Positions 1 to 9,655 of a stretch of DNA of 64,000 nucleotides are shown in pieces. Positions within the stretch are counted from its first letter, which is position 1. The number at the start of each line of letters is the position of its first letter. Where the stretch lies: the NCBI GenBank assembly GCA_951812805.1, contig CATOSZ010000003.1, positions 1,876,557 to 1,940,556 on the forward strand, given 5' to 3'. The DNA is from an uncultured Alphaproteobacteria bacterium (GTDB lineage Bacteria; Pseudomonadota; Alphaproteobacteria; GCA-2731375). A program made the translations under genes and the position numbers. Under the pieces are notes generated by a model. The model saw only the letters and a program-made list of their open reading frames with translations. It was not told where the DNA came from and searched no databases.

Positions 1-988
1 CGGCGATGGCGCCCCACAGCGCCCCCTCGGTGGCGGTCCGCGCGGCCCCGCGCCCGTCCCCGTGCCCGGTGATGGCGAGCCGCCCCAGGTGGGCCAGCCA
101 GGCATCTTCGTTGGTGAAGCGCCGCGGGCAGCCCTCGGCCAGACGGGCGATCACCGATGCGGCCAGGTCGCACTCGGCCATGTAGGCGAAGGCGGCGGCA
201 TTGAGCACATAGTCCGCGTGGCCGGCCCGCAGCCGTTCCAGGAAGTTCAAGCGGCTCTTGGAAAACGTCGTGGCGAACCAAGCGAAGGCGTCGTTGCCGA
301 TCCCGCTCGTCACCCCGTTGCGGTTGGCGTGGCGGGCGCCGGTATCGTCGACGCTGATCCAGGGCGCCGTCTCCAGGCCGGCGCGCAGCACCGCCTCGCC
401 CTCGGCGACGAAGCCGTCATGGCCCTCGTTCAACAACCGCACCACCTGGCGCTTGGAGATCTTGATGCCGAGGTCGTCCAAGAGCCGCGCCAAGCGCTCC
501 GCGCTGGTCTGGCCGCCATGATAGAGCGCCAGCACGAAACGCCTGAGCGCCGGGCCGAAGTGGCCGCGCGTCCCCGCCGGCAGCGGCGCCACGATCGTGG
601 CCCCCTCGGGCGTCAGCCAGCGCTCGCGGCGTAACAGGACAGTGTTCGGCCGGCAGAGCAGGTCCTGAACCAGATAGTCTTCATAGCCCTTGAAGCGCGA
701 GCCCGCCGGCACGGCGGCCCGGACGATCCGCCTCTCGTCGATGGGAACCCGGCCCTTCTTGGCCCGCCGTCCCGCCTTCCGCCCCGTCCGGCCCCGGGAT
801 ACGGCCTGCTTGTCCATGCCGCTCGGCTTGATATCCGGTGGCCCGGAAAGGCCTTTGAGACGGCGGATCTCTTCGCGCAATGTCGCGTTCTCGGCACGCA
901 GGGCCGCCTGCTCCTCAAGCAGCGTCAGAACCAGCGCCTTCAGGGCGGCGACATCAAGATCGTCGAGATCCGGAAGCGATTCGGCCAT
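1..988 (-). CDS. IS66-family transposase, C-terminus outside window
   Basis: This DDE transposase moves the surrounding IS66-type element. The ATG at 988 opens a protein beginning MAESLPDLDD, followed by a leucine-rich coiled segment and the IS66 catalytic core. The reading frame stays open to the left window edge, so about 329 of the 532 residues of the complete copy are visible. The first catalytic aspartate motif (SVDDTGARH) is inside the visible part. The element carries no tnpA/tnpB accessory genes upstream of the transposase, as in the single-gene ISBst12-type branch of IS66. The protein is the same as the one encoded at 11702-13300. Confidence 0.93.
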   Translation of the reverse strand, partial: MAESLPDLDDLDVAALKALVLTLLEEQAALRAENATLREEIRRLKGLSGPPDIKPSGMDKQAVSRGRTGRKAGRRAKKGRVPIDERRIVRAAVPAGSRFKGYEDYLVQDLLCRPNTVLLRRERWLTPEGATIVAPLPAGTRGHFGPALRRFVLALYHGGQTSAERLARLLDDLGIKISKRQVVRLLNEGHDGFVAEGEAVLRAGLETAPWISVDDTGARHANRNGVTSGIGNDAFAWFATTFSKSRLNFLERLRAGHADYVLNAAAFAYMAECDLAASVIARLAEGCPRRFTNEDAWLAHLGRLAITGHGDGRGAARTATEGALWGAIA

Positions 989-1135
989 GACGGGATCGAA
1001 TCACAGACCTCCCGCCGCGAACATCGATATCTGGTCACTTGACGCGGAAGCCTCACAAGATGTGGCCGTTGAGACTCACCCCTATACCCAGGCCAGATCC
1101 CCCCGTCCCCAGGCCCGGCCTTTTGCCCCGGTTAC
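1..1135 (-). mobile_element. IS66-family insertion sequence, copy 1 (cut by window edge)
   Basis: This is the transposase 5' part and outer end of an element also present complete at 11555-13325 in the opposite orientation. The terminal inverted repeat ends at 1135 and, read outward-in on the minus strand, begins GTAACCGGGGCAAAAGGCC. In the stretches I compared, the shared part is identical to the second copy, so the two are recent. The other end lies outside the window, so the 8-bp target duplication (inner flank AGTCAACG, 1136-1143) cannot be confirmed. The element sits 61 bp past the stop codon of the YjbH-family gene, in intergenic DNA. Confidence 0.93.
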
Positions 1136-1196
1136 AGTCAACGGGGGCACCTCACGACTATCTTGGACCCTACCTCAGACTAATTCCCCTTTCATC

Positions 1197-3935
1197 TCAA
1201 TCAAGAAATCTTGGCCAGCTCCTCGCGATCGAATTGAATTGGCCATCGGCAGTTACGTCGTAAAGTCTCGGGCCAACTTCCACCATTTGCCCGCCGTCAA
1301 CAGTCAATGGGCGGAAACCAACATTCCAACGCTGTCGTGAGGGACGGGGTAGGATGAGATCCAAGGGGATCGACATGAAGAATCCTTTGTCGAAGCTCCC
1401 TTCTCCGAAGTCCTCGGCTGAGACATTCGTGCGGGTGAAGAAGCCACCGACTATAATTCCGCTCTTGAATCGTCGGGCCAACCGCATGGTCGCGCCTCGA
1501 TCGCCGGCCAGGTAGCGACCGACATGGATCGAGCCTTCGAGATCTAAAAACGGGAATTGATAATAAAGGCCGAGATGTCCTGTGGTTACCTCGTAATCTT
1601 GGAAGCCGAACTGCTGTTCGAACTCCCGTTGGCGGACATGATTCACGTCCAGACCGATCGCCCAACGAGCATTCTGGCGCCGGTAAAGAACTTCGCCGCC
1701 GACACCACCGAACATTCGTTCGAAATATCCGGCCGAAAGGCGAGCGTAGATATTCTTCGCCGGCGAGAAAATATAGTCACCTTGCAGGCGGACCAAGGGG
1801 AGCTCGCTGTTCCGAAGGTACCGTGCGATGTTAGAGCGAACCGGTTCCAGATTGGGCCTGGGGCCACGTTGCAGCTGATCGAAGGTATCGACGATTCTTC
1901 GTTCGAGTTGGCCGCGGAGTTTGAGGCCGGGTAGGAACTCGACACTTCCCGACAACCGCGCCGACAATTGGAACGTATAAGGGGCATCGGGGTCGCCAAC
2001 GCTTTGTTGCCAGCCGGGGGAGAGACGCCAATTGAAGTCCGGATACCGGTCGTTTCGTACGGCTCGTTCGCCGACGCCGTCTCCGCCGCGGTCGAACCCG
2101 GCATTGACCCATAGTTCTTCCGTACTGCCACGCGCCTCCACTGCGTTCTCGACATCCCGGCGTAATATCGAGACCTTGCTGACCTCCGTGCCGTGCTGTA
2201 GCGTTACGACCGAGATGACTTCAACTGCGTCGGGCGCGACGTTTGCGACAATACGTGCGGCCCGACCGATATTTCGTCCAGCCCCGGGGAAACGCGTGGG
2301 GGTGATATGAATAGTGGCGGTCTGTCCGTTGATGTCGAAGGCTTCGATCTGAAGACCATATTTTGAGGCCTCCTTGAACACAACTTCGGCAAGGGTTGCC
2401 AATTCCTTATTGGAAATTTGGGGCCGGAAAGTTTGGCGGGTTGTGGTCAAGATTGTATCGTTATTCCGAGAAAATTCATGACGACCATTGCGTGGATTCA
2501 GTGTTAATTGGATGGGATGGCCCCCGTTCCGTCTTCCCGTAATGACAATCCAATAGCCTGCCAGGCTGGGAAACTCTGCGACTGCTCGTGCCGCTGCTAG
2601 ATAGTCAGACTCTGGAAAATTGCCTTCATCGTCGACCATAATTTCGATTCGGCTTTTGCCGAGATCTATACCTTGGACTTGCAGGCCAATGGCTTTCAGC
2701 TTGCCAAACAATGCCTCCGATAATTGCGCTTCGTGTACTTCGGTGCGTGTCGTCTGGAAGTGGGACTGTGCGCCATTAGAACCATCAATGCGAAGCTGAA
2801 TTCGTTCGATCGTCGGTGGTGTGACTTCGGCGATACTACGGAGTAGCGTATCACCTTGAGATCTGTCCTCAATATTGTAGGAACCATTCAGATGAAGGGA
2901 TATTTCATGTGAGGTAAGCTGCACATGGCGAATACCTAGGCCATAATTCGCGACTGTGGCAAACAGTTGTGCCGAGAAGTCTGCAGGATCAGGATCTACG
3001 ATCAATTGCGGTTCTTCTTTGGAAACTTCTGCCGTTATCGTGGCCGGGGAGAATATTCTTGCGCGCTTTTCTCGAGTAAGTACTGGGGGCGGCGCATCGA
3101 CATTATGTTTGTCAACGCCTTGCTCCTGGAAGTTAGCTCGCAACACTGCGCGAGCCATGACTCGGTTGCCCCGCTCGAAACCGATCGATAGTTCAGTGAG
3201 GTCGAATGGCCGATATACGATAGCGCCGTTGATGGGAAAGTCACTCGCATCGGCCAATTGGCTGGGGTCATCTGTGTAGTCATTCGGATCATATTCGAGC
3301 TTGAGGCTCAATCCTTCAATCGGCGTAAAATACTCAACACCACCGAAGAAAGAAACATAGGGCCCCGCAAAGAAATCTCCAAACCGAATATTTCCGCCTG
3401 TGCGACCACCAAAGTTTTCCCTTCTTGAAAAACGGCTCGAAAGCAACGTAAATGGATTTTTAAAATGACCTTTCCGGCCATTTCCGTATCCCCAGACTAA
3501 ACCAAATGAAAAGTCGAGATCAAAATAACGCTTGCTGGCGACAAGATACTCTCCGTCGAAGAGACCAGTGCCTAGAACATCTTGGGCGCCAAAGGAGACC
3601 GCAGGCAGAAAGGTGTCTTCCTCGAGTAGTAGAAACTTCAGATCGGCGCCTCGGTCCAGAACCGGATCATCGGTATATCGAAACGTTGCTTCCAGCCGGG
3701 GAAAGATCTGCCAGTTCAGAAACACCCGCGTATATGGCTCGACCAAAGAGCCGCCGAACACGAAGGTGCCGTCCGGCGCATGCCGCGCCGTTCGGGTCTG
3801 CTGAAGACCGATCCCGCCCCAGTCGCTCGTGGTGGCGCGCGCCTTCGTCGTATGCCCGGCTTGCGCCGCATATGGTGACACCAGAAAGAGCAGGCATAGA
3901 AGCAATCCACCGCGCCAATTCGCATGCGTCATCAT
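1197..3935 (-). CDS. YjbH-family exopolysaccharide outer-membrane protein
   Basis: A 912-residue protein of the YjbH (DUF940) family, whose members work with exopolysaccharide production and are thought to sit in the outer membrane. Residues 1-26 form a Sec signal peptide ending in AQA. The mature part starts with a region typical of the family (TSDWGGIGLQQTRTAR) and is rich in alternating beta-strand patterns up to the C-terminus (FNSIARSWPRFLD). It lies 27 bp downstream of the large SLBB export protein on the same strand, so both are probably one transcript; yjbH genes commonly accompany Wza-like genes. Codon use and AT content are somewhat lower in GC than the neighbours, which fits an acquired surface-polysaccharide locus. 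Exact function (secretion versus modification) is not known. Confidence 0.8.
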   Translation of the reverse strand: MMTHANWRGGLLLCLLFLVSPYAAQAGHTTKARATTSDWGGIGLQQTRTARHAPDGTFVFGGSLVEPYTRVFLNWQIFPRLEATFRYTDDPVLDRGADLKFLLLEEDTFLPAVSFGAQDVLGTGLFDGEYLVASKRYFDLDFSFGLVWGYGNGRKGHFKNPFTLLSSRFSRRENFGGRTGGNIRFGDFFAGPYVSFFGGVEYFTPIEGLSLKLEYDPNDYTDDPSQLADASDFPINGAIVYRPFDLTELSIGFERGNRVMARAVLRANFQEQGVDKHNVDAPPPVLTREKRARIFSPATITAEVSKEEPQLIVDPDPADFSAQLFATVANYGLGIRHVQLTSHEISLHLNGSYNIEDRSQGDTLLRSIAEVTPPTIERIQLRIDGSNGAQSHFQTTRTEVHEAQLSEALFGKLKAIGLQVQGIDLGKSRIEIMVDDEGNFPESDYLAAARAVAEFPSLAGYWIVITGRRNGGHPIQLTLNPRNGRHEFSRNNDTILTTTRQTFRPQISNKELATLAEVVFKEASKYGLQIEAFDINGQTATIHITPTRFPGAGRNIGRAARIVANVAPDAVEVISVVTLQHGTEVSKVSILRRDVENAVEARGSTEELWVNAGFDRGGDGVGERAVRNDRYPDFNWRLSPGWQQSVGDPDAPYTFQLSARLSGSVEFLPGLKLRGQLERRIVDTFDQLQRGPRPNLEPVRSNIARYLRNSELPLVRLQGDYIFSPAKNIYARLSAGYFERMFGGVGGEVLYRRQNARWAIGLDVNHVRQREFEQQFGFQDYEVTTGHLGLYYQFPFLDLEGSIHVGRYLAGDRGATMRLARRFKSGIIVGGFFTRTNVSAEDFGEGSFDKGFFMSIPLDLILPRPSRQRWNVGFRPLTVDGGQMVEVGPRLYDVTADGQFNSIARSWPRFLD

Positions 3936-3962
3936 GCCCTTCTGAATTCCCAGGTAGGGTGG

Positions 3963-6900
3963 CTAGTTGCCACCCGCGCCGCCGATGACGGCGAGGGACG
4001 CGGCGGTAACGGCCAGGTTCGAGAGGATGGGGGTGATATCCTTCAGCAATTCGACGAGATCGAAGGGTTTCGGATCGCGGGGCACGACGATGGTTGAGCC
4101 GGGCGCGATCTGCACTGCATCATGATTCCAGAAACTGGCGTCGGTGGCGCGGGCCTCGCCGTTGGGCAGCACCACAAAGATACGGTCGTCGTCCGCCGCG
4201 ACCTGCAGGCCGCCGACTCGGCGAATATAGTCGCCCACCGTCGCGCCGGACTGAAACTGGATCGAGGATGGATTCAACACGTCGCCCGCCACGGTGACGA
4301 AATTCGGGCGCTTGGGGATGAGCAGGCGATCCCCTCCCTCCAGAACCGTATCGACCTCCGGGCGAACTTGAAGCACGGTCGGGTCCGCCTCGATGACCAC
4401 CCGACCGAAAGCTTCCGCCGTGTCGAGACGCTCCGCCAACTGCGTCAACGAGGCGATCTGTTCCGGCCTGACACTACTCTTCGAGGCGACCACCGACAGC
4501 GCCGCGCTCACTTCGCGGGCAGCACGGCGGAGCGCCAGTTCTTCGGCGCGCTTCACCCGCTCCCGCGTGAAAATCGCGCCGTAGGGATAGGCCTGTCGGG
4601 TGAGACCGCCGGCCCGACGGATGACCTCGGAGAGTTGCTCTCCGCGCCGCACCGTGTAGACGCCCGGACGTACGACTTCGCCGGATAGGACGACGGGGCC
4701 GAACTCCCGGTCGGTGAACCGGGCGTTCACGCGCACCACGTCCTTCGCGTGGATTTCGGCATCCATGTCGTCGAGCCCATGGGTCGTCCGTTGCAACGCG
4801 ACCTGGCCGCCGGTGCCCGCGGACCGTGAGACCTCGATACTGCTCCTGTCCGCGTCGGAGGTCGTGCCGTCAGTGAGGGAGATCATCTCGGCCAGTGTCG
4901 AAGCCCCCGCCACCGGGTAGGCGCCGGGGCGCCGGACTTCGCCGACCAGGGCCACCGCATGACTCAAGGCCGCGGGAAGCAGCTCCGGGTGCCTTGCGTA
5001 GACCGCCGGGCAGTCCTCCCGCAGATCATACTCGAAAACATTCTCCGAGATTCCCGCCTGGATAGCGGTATCGAAGCGGCGGTTTCCGCTGGCCGAAACG
5101 ATGCGCGCCAACGCCTTCAGACCGGAGCAGACGTCGCCTTGTGGCGTTGCTTCGGCGTTTCTCTCCGTCTGTCGTGCGGCGAGGCTTTCAACTTGCTCGC
5201 TTTCCTCGGTGGCGTCCCGCACCGCCTCTGTATCCTGGACTTCCTGCTCTTCCCTGGTTTGTCGCTGTACGTCCAACAGACTTCCTGCCGCTAAGGTGAG
5301 CCCCGGCAGGGGTCGTTCCAGCAAGACGTTGCGGACGTCCGTCGAATTGAGATAACCGATGTCCCTGGTCCCGAACACGACGAACTCGTCATTCTTGCGC
5401 AGTGAATAGTCCAGCTCTCCCGAGAGAATCTTTGCCAGGTTCACAGGGAAGAGCCGGCGGCTCTGCGTTTGGGGATCCGTCGTGATGAGCACCGAAAACG
5501 GCAGGTAGGGATCATCGGCGAACACCTCGCGATCCCCGACCAGGGCCCTGAGCGTCGGCGCCGCGGCCAGCGCGCGCAGACCGGGGGAGCGGACATGGCC
5601 GGTCAGGCTGACGGACGCGGCTGGCAGAATGGTCACCATGTCCCGCGGCGACAGTGTCGTCGCACCCGACCCGTCCTGCGCCAGCGCGACAACGCGGCGA
5701 TGTGCCGCGCCACCATCGGAGCCGCGGGACGCCAATCGGGATACTTCCACCCGTGGCCTCGTCCCCTGAATGGCGACCCCGTCCGCATATCCGAGAACGG
5801 TGGAGAGCCGTGTTCCCGCCGTCACCGGATAGAACCCGGGCCGACGAACCTCGCCTTGCAAGACCGACGCCCGGCTCAGAGCAAAGGAAAACAGGTGGGG
5901 CGCCGTGTCGAAGAGTTTCGGGCAATCCACCTCGTTATCCGGCGTCAACGATCCCGACAGGAGTTTGGATTGGCGGAGCGTCGAGAAACGTTCTCCCTCG
6001 CTGCGCGACAGCAAATCGGCGAGGGCGACGAGCCCGGCACAGGCCGATGCGGATGCCGGACGGCCCGACAGAACGCGTCGTACGTCCCGCGAGGCGAGAT
6101 AGCGAATGTCGCCCGTCGACAATACGAACAACCGATCCTCGCTGCGGAGCGAGAAATCCTCGATCCCTTCCAGGATCCGGCGAAGATTCACGCCGTGCAG
6201 GCGCCGTGCGCCGGTCGAGGTGTCGGATGTTTCCAGAACCGCGAAGGGAAGATAAGCGCCCGCGCCCAGGGCCTCCCGTCCGCCGACCAGCGCCGCCACG
6301 GTTCCCGCCACGGAAAGCGCCCGCGATCCGGGAACGCGAACATGACCGAGCAGCTCGACCTGGCCGCGACGCGTCTTGTCCCGCCCCAAGACCTGGAGAA
6401 TATCGCCATCCCCGAGCCCGTCGAAACCACGCGAGATCCGCACGACCCGCTCGCCACCGTCCGGCCCGAACCCCGACCGGGTGAACACATGCCCCCGGGG
6501 GCGCAACGTCCCGCCGCCGAGGGCTAGAAGGTCCGCCACGGACAGTTCTTCTGATCCCGGCGGCAACTCGTAGATGCCCTGCCGCTTAATCGCGCCCTTG
6601 ATGGCCACCGTCGCGCCGATCGGCGGTACGTGGATGCGATCGCCATCCGCCAACGACAGCTCGTCGTCCGAAACCGATCCCGTCAACAGCCCGTAGAGAT
6701 CGACGGGAATTACCGCACCGTCGCGATGTACCGTGATGGACCGCAAGCTCCCCGTCCGTTGCACGCCGCCGGCCATGCCCAAGGCATCGGGCAGGGTCGC
6801 CAGGCCCGTCAGGCGATGTATCCCGGGCGCGCCGACCGCGCCGACGACACGGACGGAGATCTGACGAACGGATCCTAGCGACACGAAAACTTCCGTGCCG

Positions 6901-7538
6901 AGAAACGTCGCCTTCGTACGCGCCCGCAACTCGGCACGAACCTCCCCGAAAGTCCGACCCGCGGCGGCGAGCGGCGGCATGTCCGGCACGATTAGGCGGC
7001 CTTTGCGGTCGACCAGCAAGGTATGCGTGCCCGAGGTCTGACCGTGAAAGGTGATGATGAATTCGTCGCCGATGCCGAGGACATAGTTCGGCGAGATGGC
7101 GCCGGACGTCAGGACCTCCCCGCCGGGTACGACGGAAAACGTATCGTAACCGAACAGGCGTAGCGGTTCCTGGGCGCGTTGGCAGTAATCCCGCTCCAGG
7201 CGTGAAAAGATCTCGAAATCGAGATCGAGGTCCTCCCCGCTCCGGCAGAACTGGTCGATCGACGCGGCTTCACGCCTTTGGACGGCGGCACGTTCCCGCA
7301 GGAGCCGGATACGCTCTTCGTCGGAGGCCTCCTCGACGGCACGCGCCCGGGTTTCATCGAGCCTCTGGCCCGGTTGCTCGGTTGCCCGCTGGCGCTCCTC
7401 GAGAAGGCGGCGCGCCTCCGGGGGAAGGTTTTGCAGCCCGCCTGTTTGCGCCGTCACGTCCGGTGTGAGAAGACCCAACACGGCAGCGGTGAGCACGCCG
7501 GCAAGCCAGTGCCGACGCGTCACCCTTTTCGATATCAT
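3963..7538 (-). CDS. Giant SLBB-repeat polysaccharide export protein (Wza-like)
   Basis: A predicted 1191-residue exported protein of the outer-membrane polysaccharide export family. I chose the ATG at 7538 because it puts a signal peptide at the N-terminus (MISKRVTRRHWLAGVL, twin-arginine-like, cleavage near VTAQ); an in-frame ATG at 7580 would add 14 residues. The poly-export domain is near residues 150-225 (GIGDEFIITFHG), followed by about eight SLBB-like beta-grasp repeats with motifs such as GEVRRPGFYPV, GEVRRPGAYPV and GEVVRPGVYTV. Typical Wza has about 380 residues and two SLBB repeats, so this is a threefold expansion. Residues roughly 395-640 and 640-945 are an internal duplication sharing paired cysteines. 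The C-terminus has a hydrophobic helix. Followed by the YjbH gene. Confidence 0.88.
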   Translation of the reverse strand: MISKRVTRRHWLAGVLTAAVLGLLTPDVTAQTGGLQNLPPEARRLLEERQRATEQPGQRLDETRARAVEEASDEERIRLLRERAAVQRREAASIDQFCRSGEDLDLDFEIFSRLERDYCQRAQEPLRLFGYDTFSVVPGGEVLTSGAISPNYVLGIGDEFIITFHGQTSGTHTLLVDRKGRLIVPDMPPLAAAGRTFGEVRAELRARTKATFLGTEVFVSLGSVRQISVRVVGAVGAPGIHRLTGLATLPDALGMAGGVQRTGSLRSITVHRDGAVIPVDLYGLLTGSVSDDELSLADGDRIHVPPIGATVAIKGAIKRQGIYELPPGSEELSVADLLALGGGTLRPRGHVFTRSGFGPDGGERVVRISRGFDGLGDGDILQVLGRDKTRRGQVELLGHVRVPGSRALSVAGTVAALVGGREALGAGAYLPFAVLETSDTSTGARRLHGVNLRRILEGIEDFSLRSEDRLFVLSTGDIRYLASRDVRRVLSGRPASASACAGLVALADLLSRSEGERFSTLRQSKLLSGSLTPDNEVDCPKLFDTAPHLFSFALSRASVLQGEVRRPGFYPVTAGTRLSTVLGYADGVAIQGTRPRVEVSRLASRGSDGGAAHRRVVALAQDGSGATTLSPRDMVTILPAASVSLTGHVRSPGLRALAAAPTLRALVGDREVFADDPYLPFSVLITTDPQTQSRRLFPVNLAKILSGELDYSLRKNDEFVVFGTRDIGYLNSTDVRNVLLERPLPGLTLAAGSLLDVQRQTREEQEVQDTEAVRDATEESEQVESLAARQTERNAEATPQGDVCSGLKALARIVSASGNRRFDTAIQAGISENVFEYDLREDCPAVYARHPELLPAALSHAVALVGEVRRPGAYPVAGASTLAEMISLTDGTTSDADRSSIEVSRSAGTGGQVALQRTTHGLDDMDAEIHAKDVVRVNARFTDREFGPVVLSGEVVRPGVYTVRRGEQLSEVIRRAGGLTRQAYPYGAIFTRERVKRAEELALRRAAREVSAALSVVASKSSVRPEQIASLTQLAERLDTAEAFGRVVIEADPTVLQVRPEVDTVLEGGDRLLIPKRPNFVTVAGDVLNPSSIQFQSGATVGDYIRRVGGLQVAADDDRIFVVLPNGEARATDASFWNHDAVQIAPGSTIVVPRDPKPFDLVELLKDITPILSNLAVTAASLAVIGGAGGN

Positions 7539-7576
7539 CGGGTTACTGGGCCAGGGTCCGCTTGACCGCGCTGTCA

Positions 7577-7738
7577 TCATCTCGTTTCTCGAAGCTCGCT
7601 CTCTGACGGATCACCGAATTCGCGGATTCCGAGGAAACCCGGAATTGCCTCCAGGTGCGCTTTGGCTTCAGCCCCGGACACTACGGCGCGGACGATACCA
7701 TCCTCCCAATAGACTGCAAGGGGATGATCGGCCTGTCG
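7577..7738 (-). other. Gap between cysNC and the export gene, with a coding-like tail
   Basis: The 212 bp between cysNC and the export protein must hold the latter's promoter, but no convincing -35/-10 pair was found. On the minus strand an open frame reads AVYWEDGIVRAVV and ends at a TGA that overlaps the ATGATG at 7580-7575. It is closed upstream by a stop at about 7739-7741 and has no ATG. It looks like the tail of a lost gene or a chance frame; the stop/start overlap is the only sign that it could matter for translation of the export gene. Confidence 0.25.
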
Positions 7739-7750
7739 GGTTCAAATCGG

Positions 7751-9655
7751 CTAGTCGTCCAGGAACCCAAGCACCCGTCGTGCCGCCGCTTCCGCCGAAA
7801 GCGTCGTGGTGTCGAGGGTGAGCTCGGCGTCTTCGGGCGCTTCATAGGGCGAATCGAGGCCGGTGAAGTTCTTGATTTCCCCCGCGCGGGCCCGACCATA
7901 GAGGCCCTTGGGATCACGCGCTTCACAGACGTCCAGCGGCGTGTCGACGAAGATCTCGACGAACTCGCCCTCGCCGACCATCTTGCGCACCATCTCGCGC
8001 TCGGCCCGGAAGGGCGAGATGAAGGACACCAGCACGATCAGGCCGGCATCGAGCATCAACTTCGCAACCTCGCCGACGCGGCGGATGTTCTCCACGCGGT
8101 CGGCGTCGGTGAAGCCGAGGTCGCGATTGAGGCCGTGGCGCACATTGTCGCCATCCAATAGATAGGTATGTCGACCAGCAGCCAGCAATTCGCGTTCGAG
8201 CGCATTGGCGATGGTCGACTTGCCCGAGCCCGAGAGTCCCGTAAACCAGAGAATTCGCGGGGTTTGCTGCTTCTGTTGGGCCCGAACCGTCTTGTCGACG
8301 TCGACGGCTTGCCAGTGGATGTTCTGTGCCCGACGTAACCCGAAATCGATCATTCCGGCGGCGACGGTCTCGTGAGACACTCGATCGATCAGCACGAAGG
8401 ATCCGGTTGTACGGTTCTCTCCATAGGCATCGAAGGCGACCTGGGCATCGAGGGAAAGGTTGCAAATACCGATTTCGTTCAGCTCTAGCACCTTGGCGGC
8501 GTCACGTTGCAGTGTGTGCACATCGATTCGACCCTTTATCTCGGTCACGGAGGCGCCGACTATCCGGTTCGTCGTCTTCAACAGATAGCTGCGTCCCGGC
8601 AGAAGATGGTTCTCGCTCATCCAGATGACCGTCGCCTGGACCTGGTCGCTCGATTCCGGTCGCGCGACGGCGGCGGCGATTACGTCACCCCGGCTTACAT
8701 CGATCTCACGGTCGAGAGTGATCGTGACGGCTTCGCCGGCAATGGCGTCATCATGCTCGTCCACCCCGGCGACGATACGCTCGACCTTGGCCGTCCGTCC
8801 TCCAGGCAACACCGCAATGGACTCGCCGACGCCGACGCGCCCGGAGGCGATTGTGCCGGCATAGCCTCGAAACGTGGAATCGGGGCGGTTCACCCATTGC
8901 ACGGGCAGCCGAAAGGGCATTTCAACGCTATCAGTCGCGGTATCGATCTGTTCTAAATGACTGAGGAGCGTTGGGCCCTCATACCAGGGCATGTGGCTGC
9001 TTCGCGCCAGGACATTGTCTCCTTTCAGCGCCGAAAGCGGTACGGAATAGACATTGGCGAGCCCGATTTCTGCAGCAAAGGCTGCATACTGTTCTTCGAT
9101 CGCCTCAAAGGCCGCCCGGTCCCAGGCGACGGCGTCCATTTTGTTGACCGCCAGCAGCACATGGCGAATTCCGAGCAAGGCACAGATGCACGAATGGCGC
9201 CGGGTCTGGGTCACGACACCATTGCGGGCGTCGACCAGGATCACCGCGAGTGAGGCGGTCGAGGCTCCGGTCGCCATGTTGCGGGTATATTGCTCGTGGC
9301 CTGGCGTATCGGCGACGATGAATTTGCGTCCTTCGGTCGCAAAGTAGCGATAAGCGACGTCGATCGTGATGCCTTGCTCGCGCTCGGCGGCGAGACCGTC
9401 AACCAACAGGGCCAAGTCGATCTCACGTCCCTGAGTGCCGAACTTGCGGCTATCGAACTCGAGGGCCTTTAGTTGATCTTCGAATATCAGCTTAGAATCA
9501 TAAAGCAAGCGGCCGATCAACGTGCTCTTGCCGTCATCGACGCTACCACAGGTTATGAAGCGCAGGACGTCGAGCTCGCTCTGGCGAGCCAAATAGTCAA
9601 GAACCGATTCGCTCACTTCTTGGGAGGCGACGGCGCGCTCGCTTTCCAACATCAA
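7751..9655 (-). CDS. cysNC: Fused sulfate adenylyltransferase large subunit / APS kinase
   Basis: A 634-residue bifunctional enzyme of sulfate activation. The N-terminal half is the GTPase subunit of ATP sulfurylase: G1 loop GSVDDGKST (about residue 37), DTPGHEQY (116), NKMD (171), then elongation-factor-like beta barrels. The C-terminal third is APS kinase with the P-loop GLSGSGKST near residue 470. Together with CysD it makes APS and then PAPS in the cytoplasm. The ATG overlaps the cysD stop by four bases (9652-9655), so translation is coupled. The NodQ-like fusion is common in alphaproteobacteria. Its position next to polysaccharide export genes suggests PAPS may be used for sulfating a polysaccharide, but no sulfotransferase lies in the window, so ordinary sulfur assimilation is equally possible. 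Confidence 0.97.
   Translation of the reverse strand: MMLESERAVASQEVSESVLDYLARQSELDVLRFITCGSVDDGKSTLIGRLLYDSKLIFEDQLKALEFDSRKFGTQGREIDLALLVDGLAAEREQGITIDVAYRYFATEGRKFIVADTPGHEQYTRNMATGASTASLAVILVDARNGVVTQTRRHSCICALLGIRHVLLAVNKMDAVAWDRAAFEAIEEQYAAFAAEIGLANVYSVPLSALKGDNVLARSSHMPWYEGPTLLSHLEQIDTATDSVEMPFRLPVQWVNRPDSTFRGYAGTIASGRVGVGESIAVLPGGRTAKVERIVAGVDEHDDAIAGEAVTITLDREIDVSRGDVIAAAVARPESSDQVQATVIWMSENHLLPGRSYLLKTTNRIVGASVTEIKGRIDVHTLQRDAAKVLELNEIGICNLSLDAQVAFDAYGENRTTGSFVLIDRVSHETVAAGMIDFGLRRAQNIHWQAVDVDKTVRAQQKQQTPRILWFTGLSGSGKSTIANALERELLAAGRHTYLLDGDNVRHGLNRDLGFTDADRVENIRRVGEVAKLMLDAGLIVLVSFISPFRAEREMVRKMVGEGEFVEIFVDTPLDVCEARDPKGLYGRARAGEIKNFTGLDSPYEAPEDAELTLDTTTLSAEAAARRVLGFLDD

Noticed and set aside
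7730..7752. A tRNA-like T-arm text GGGTTCAAATC
   Set aside because: No anticodon arm, D-arm or acceptor stem can be folded around it; a chance match beside the cysNC stop codon.
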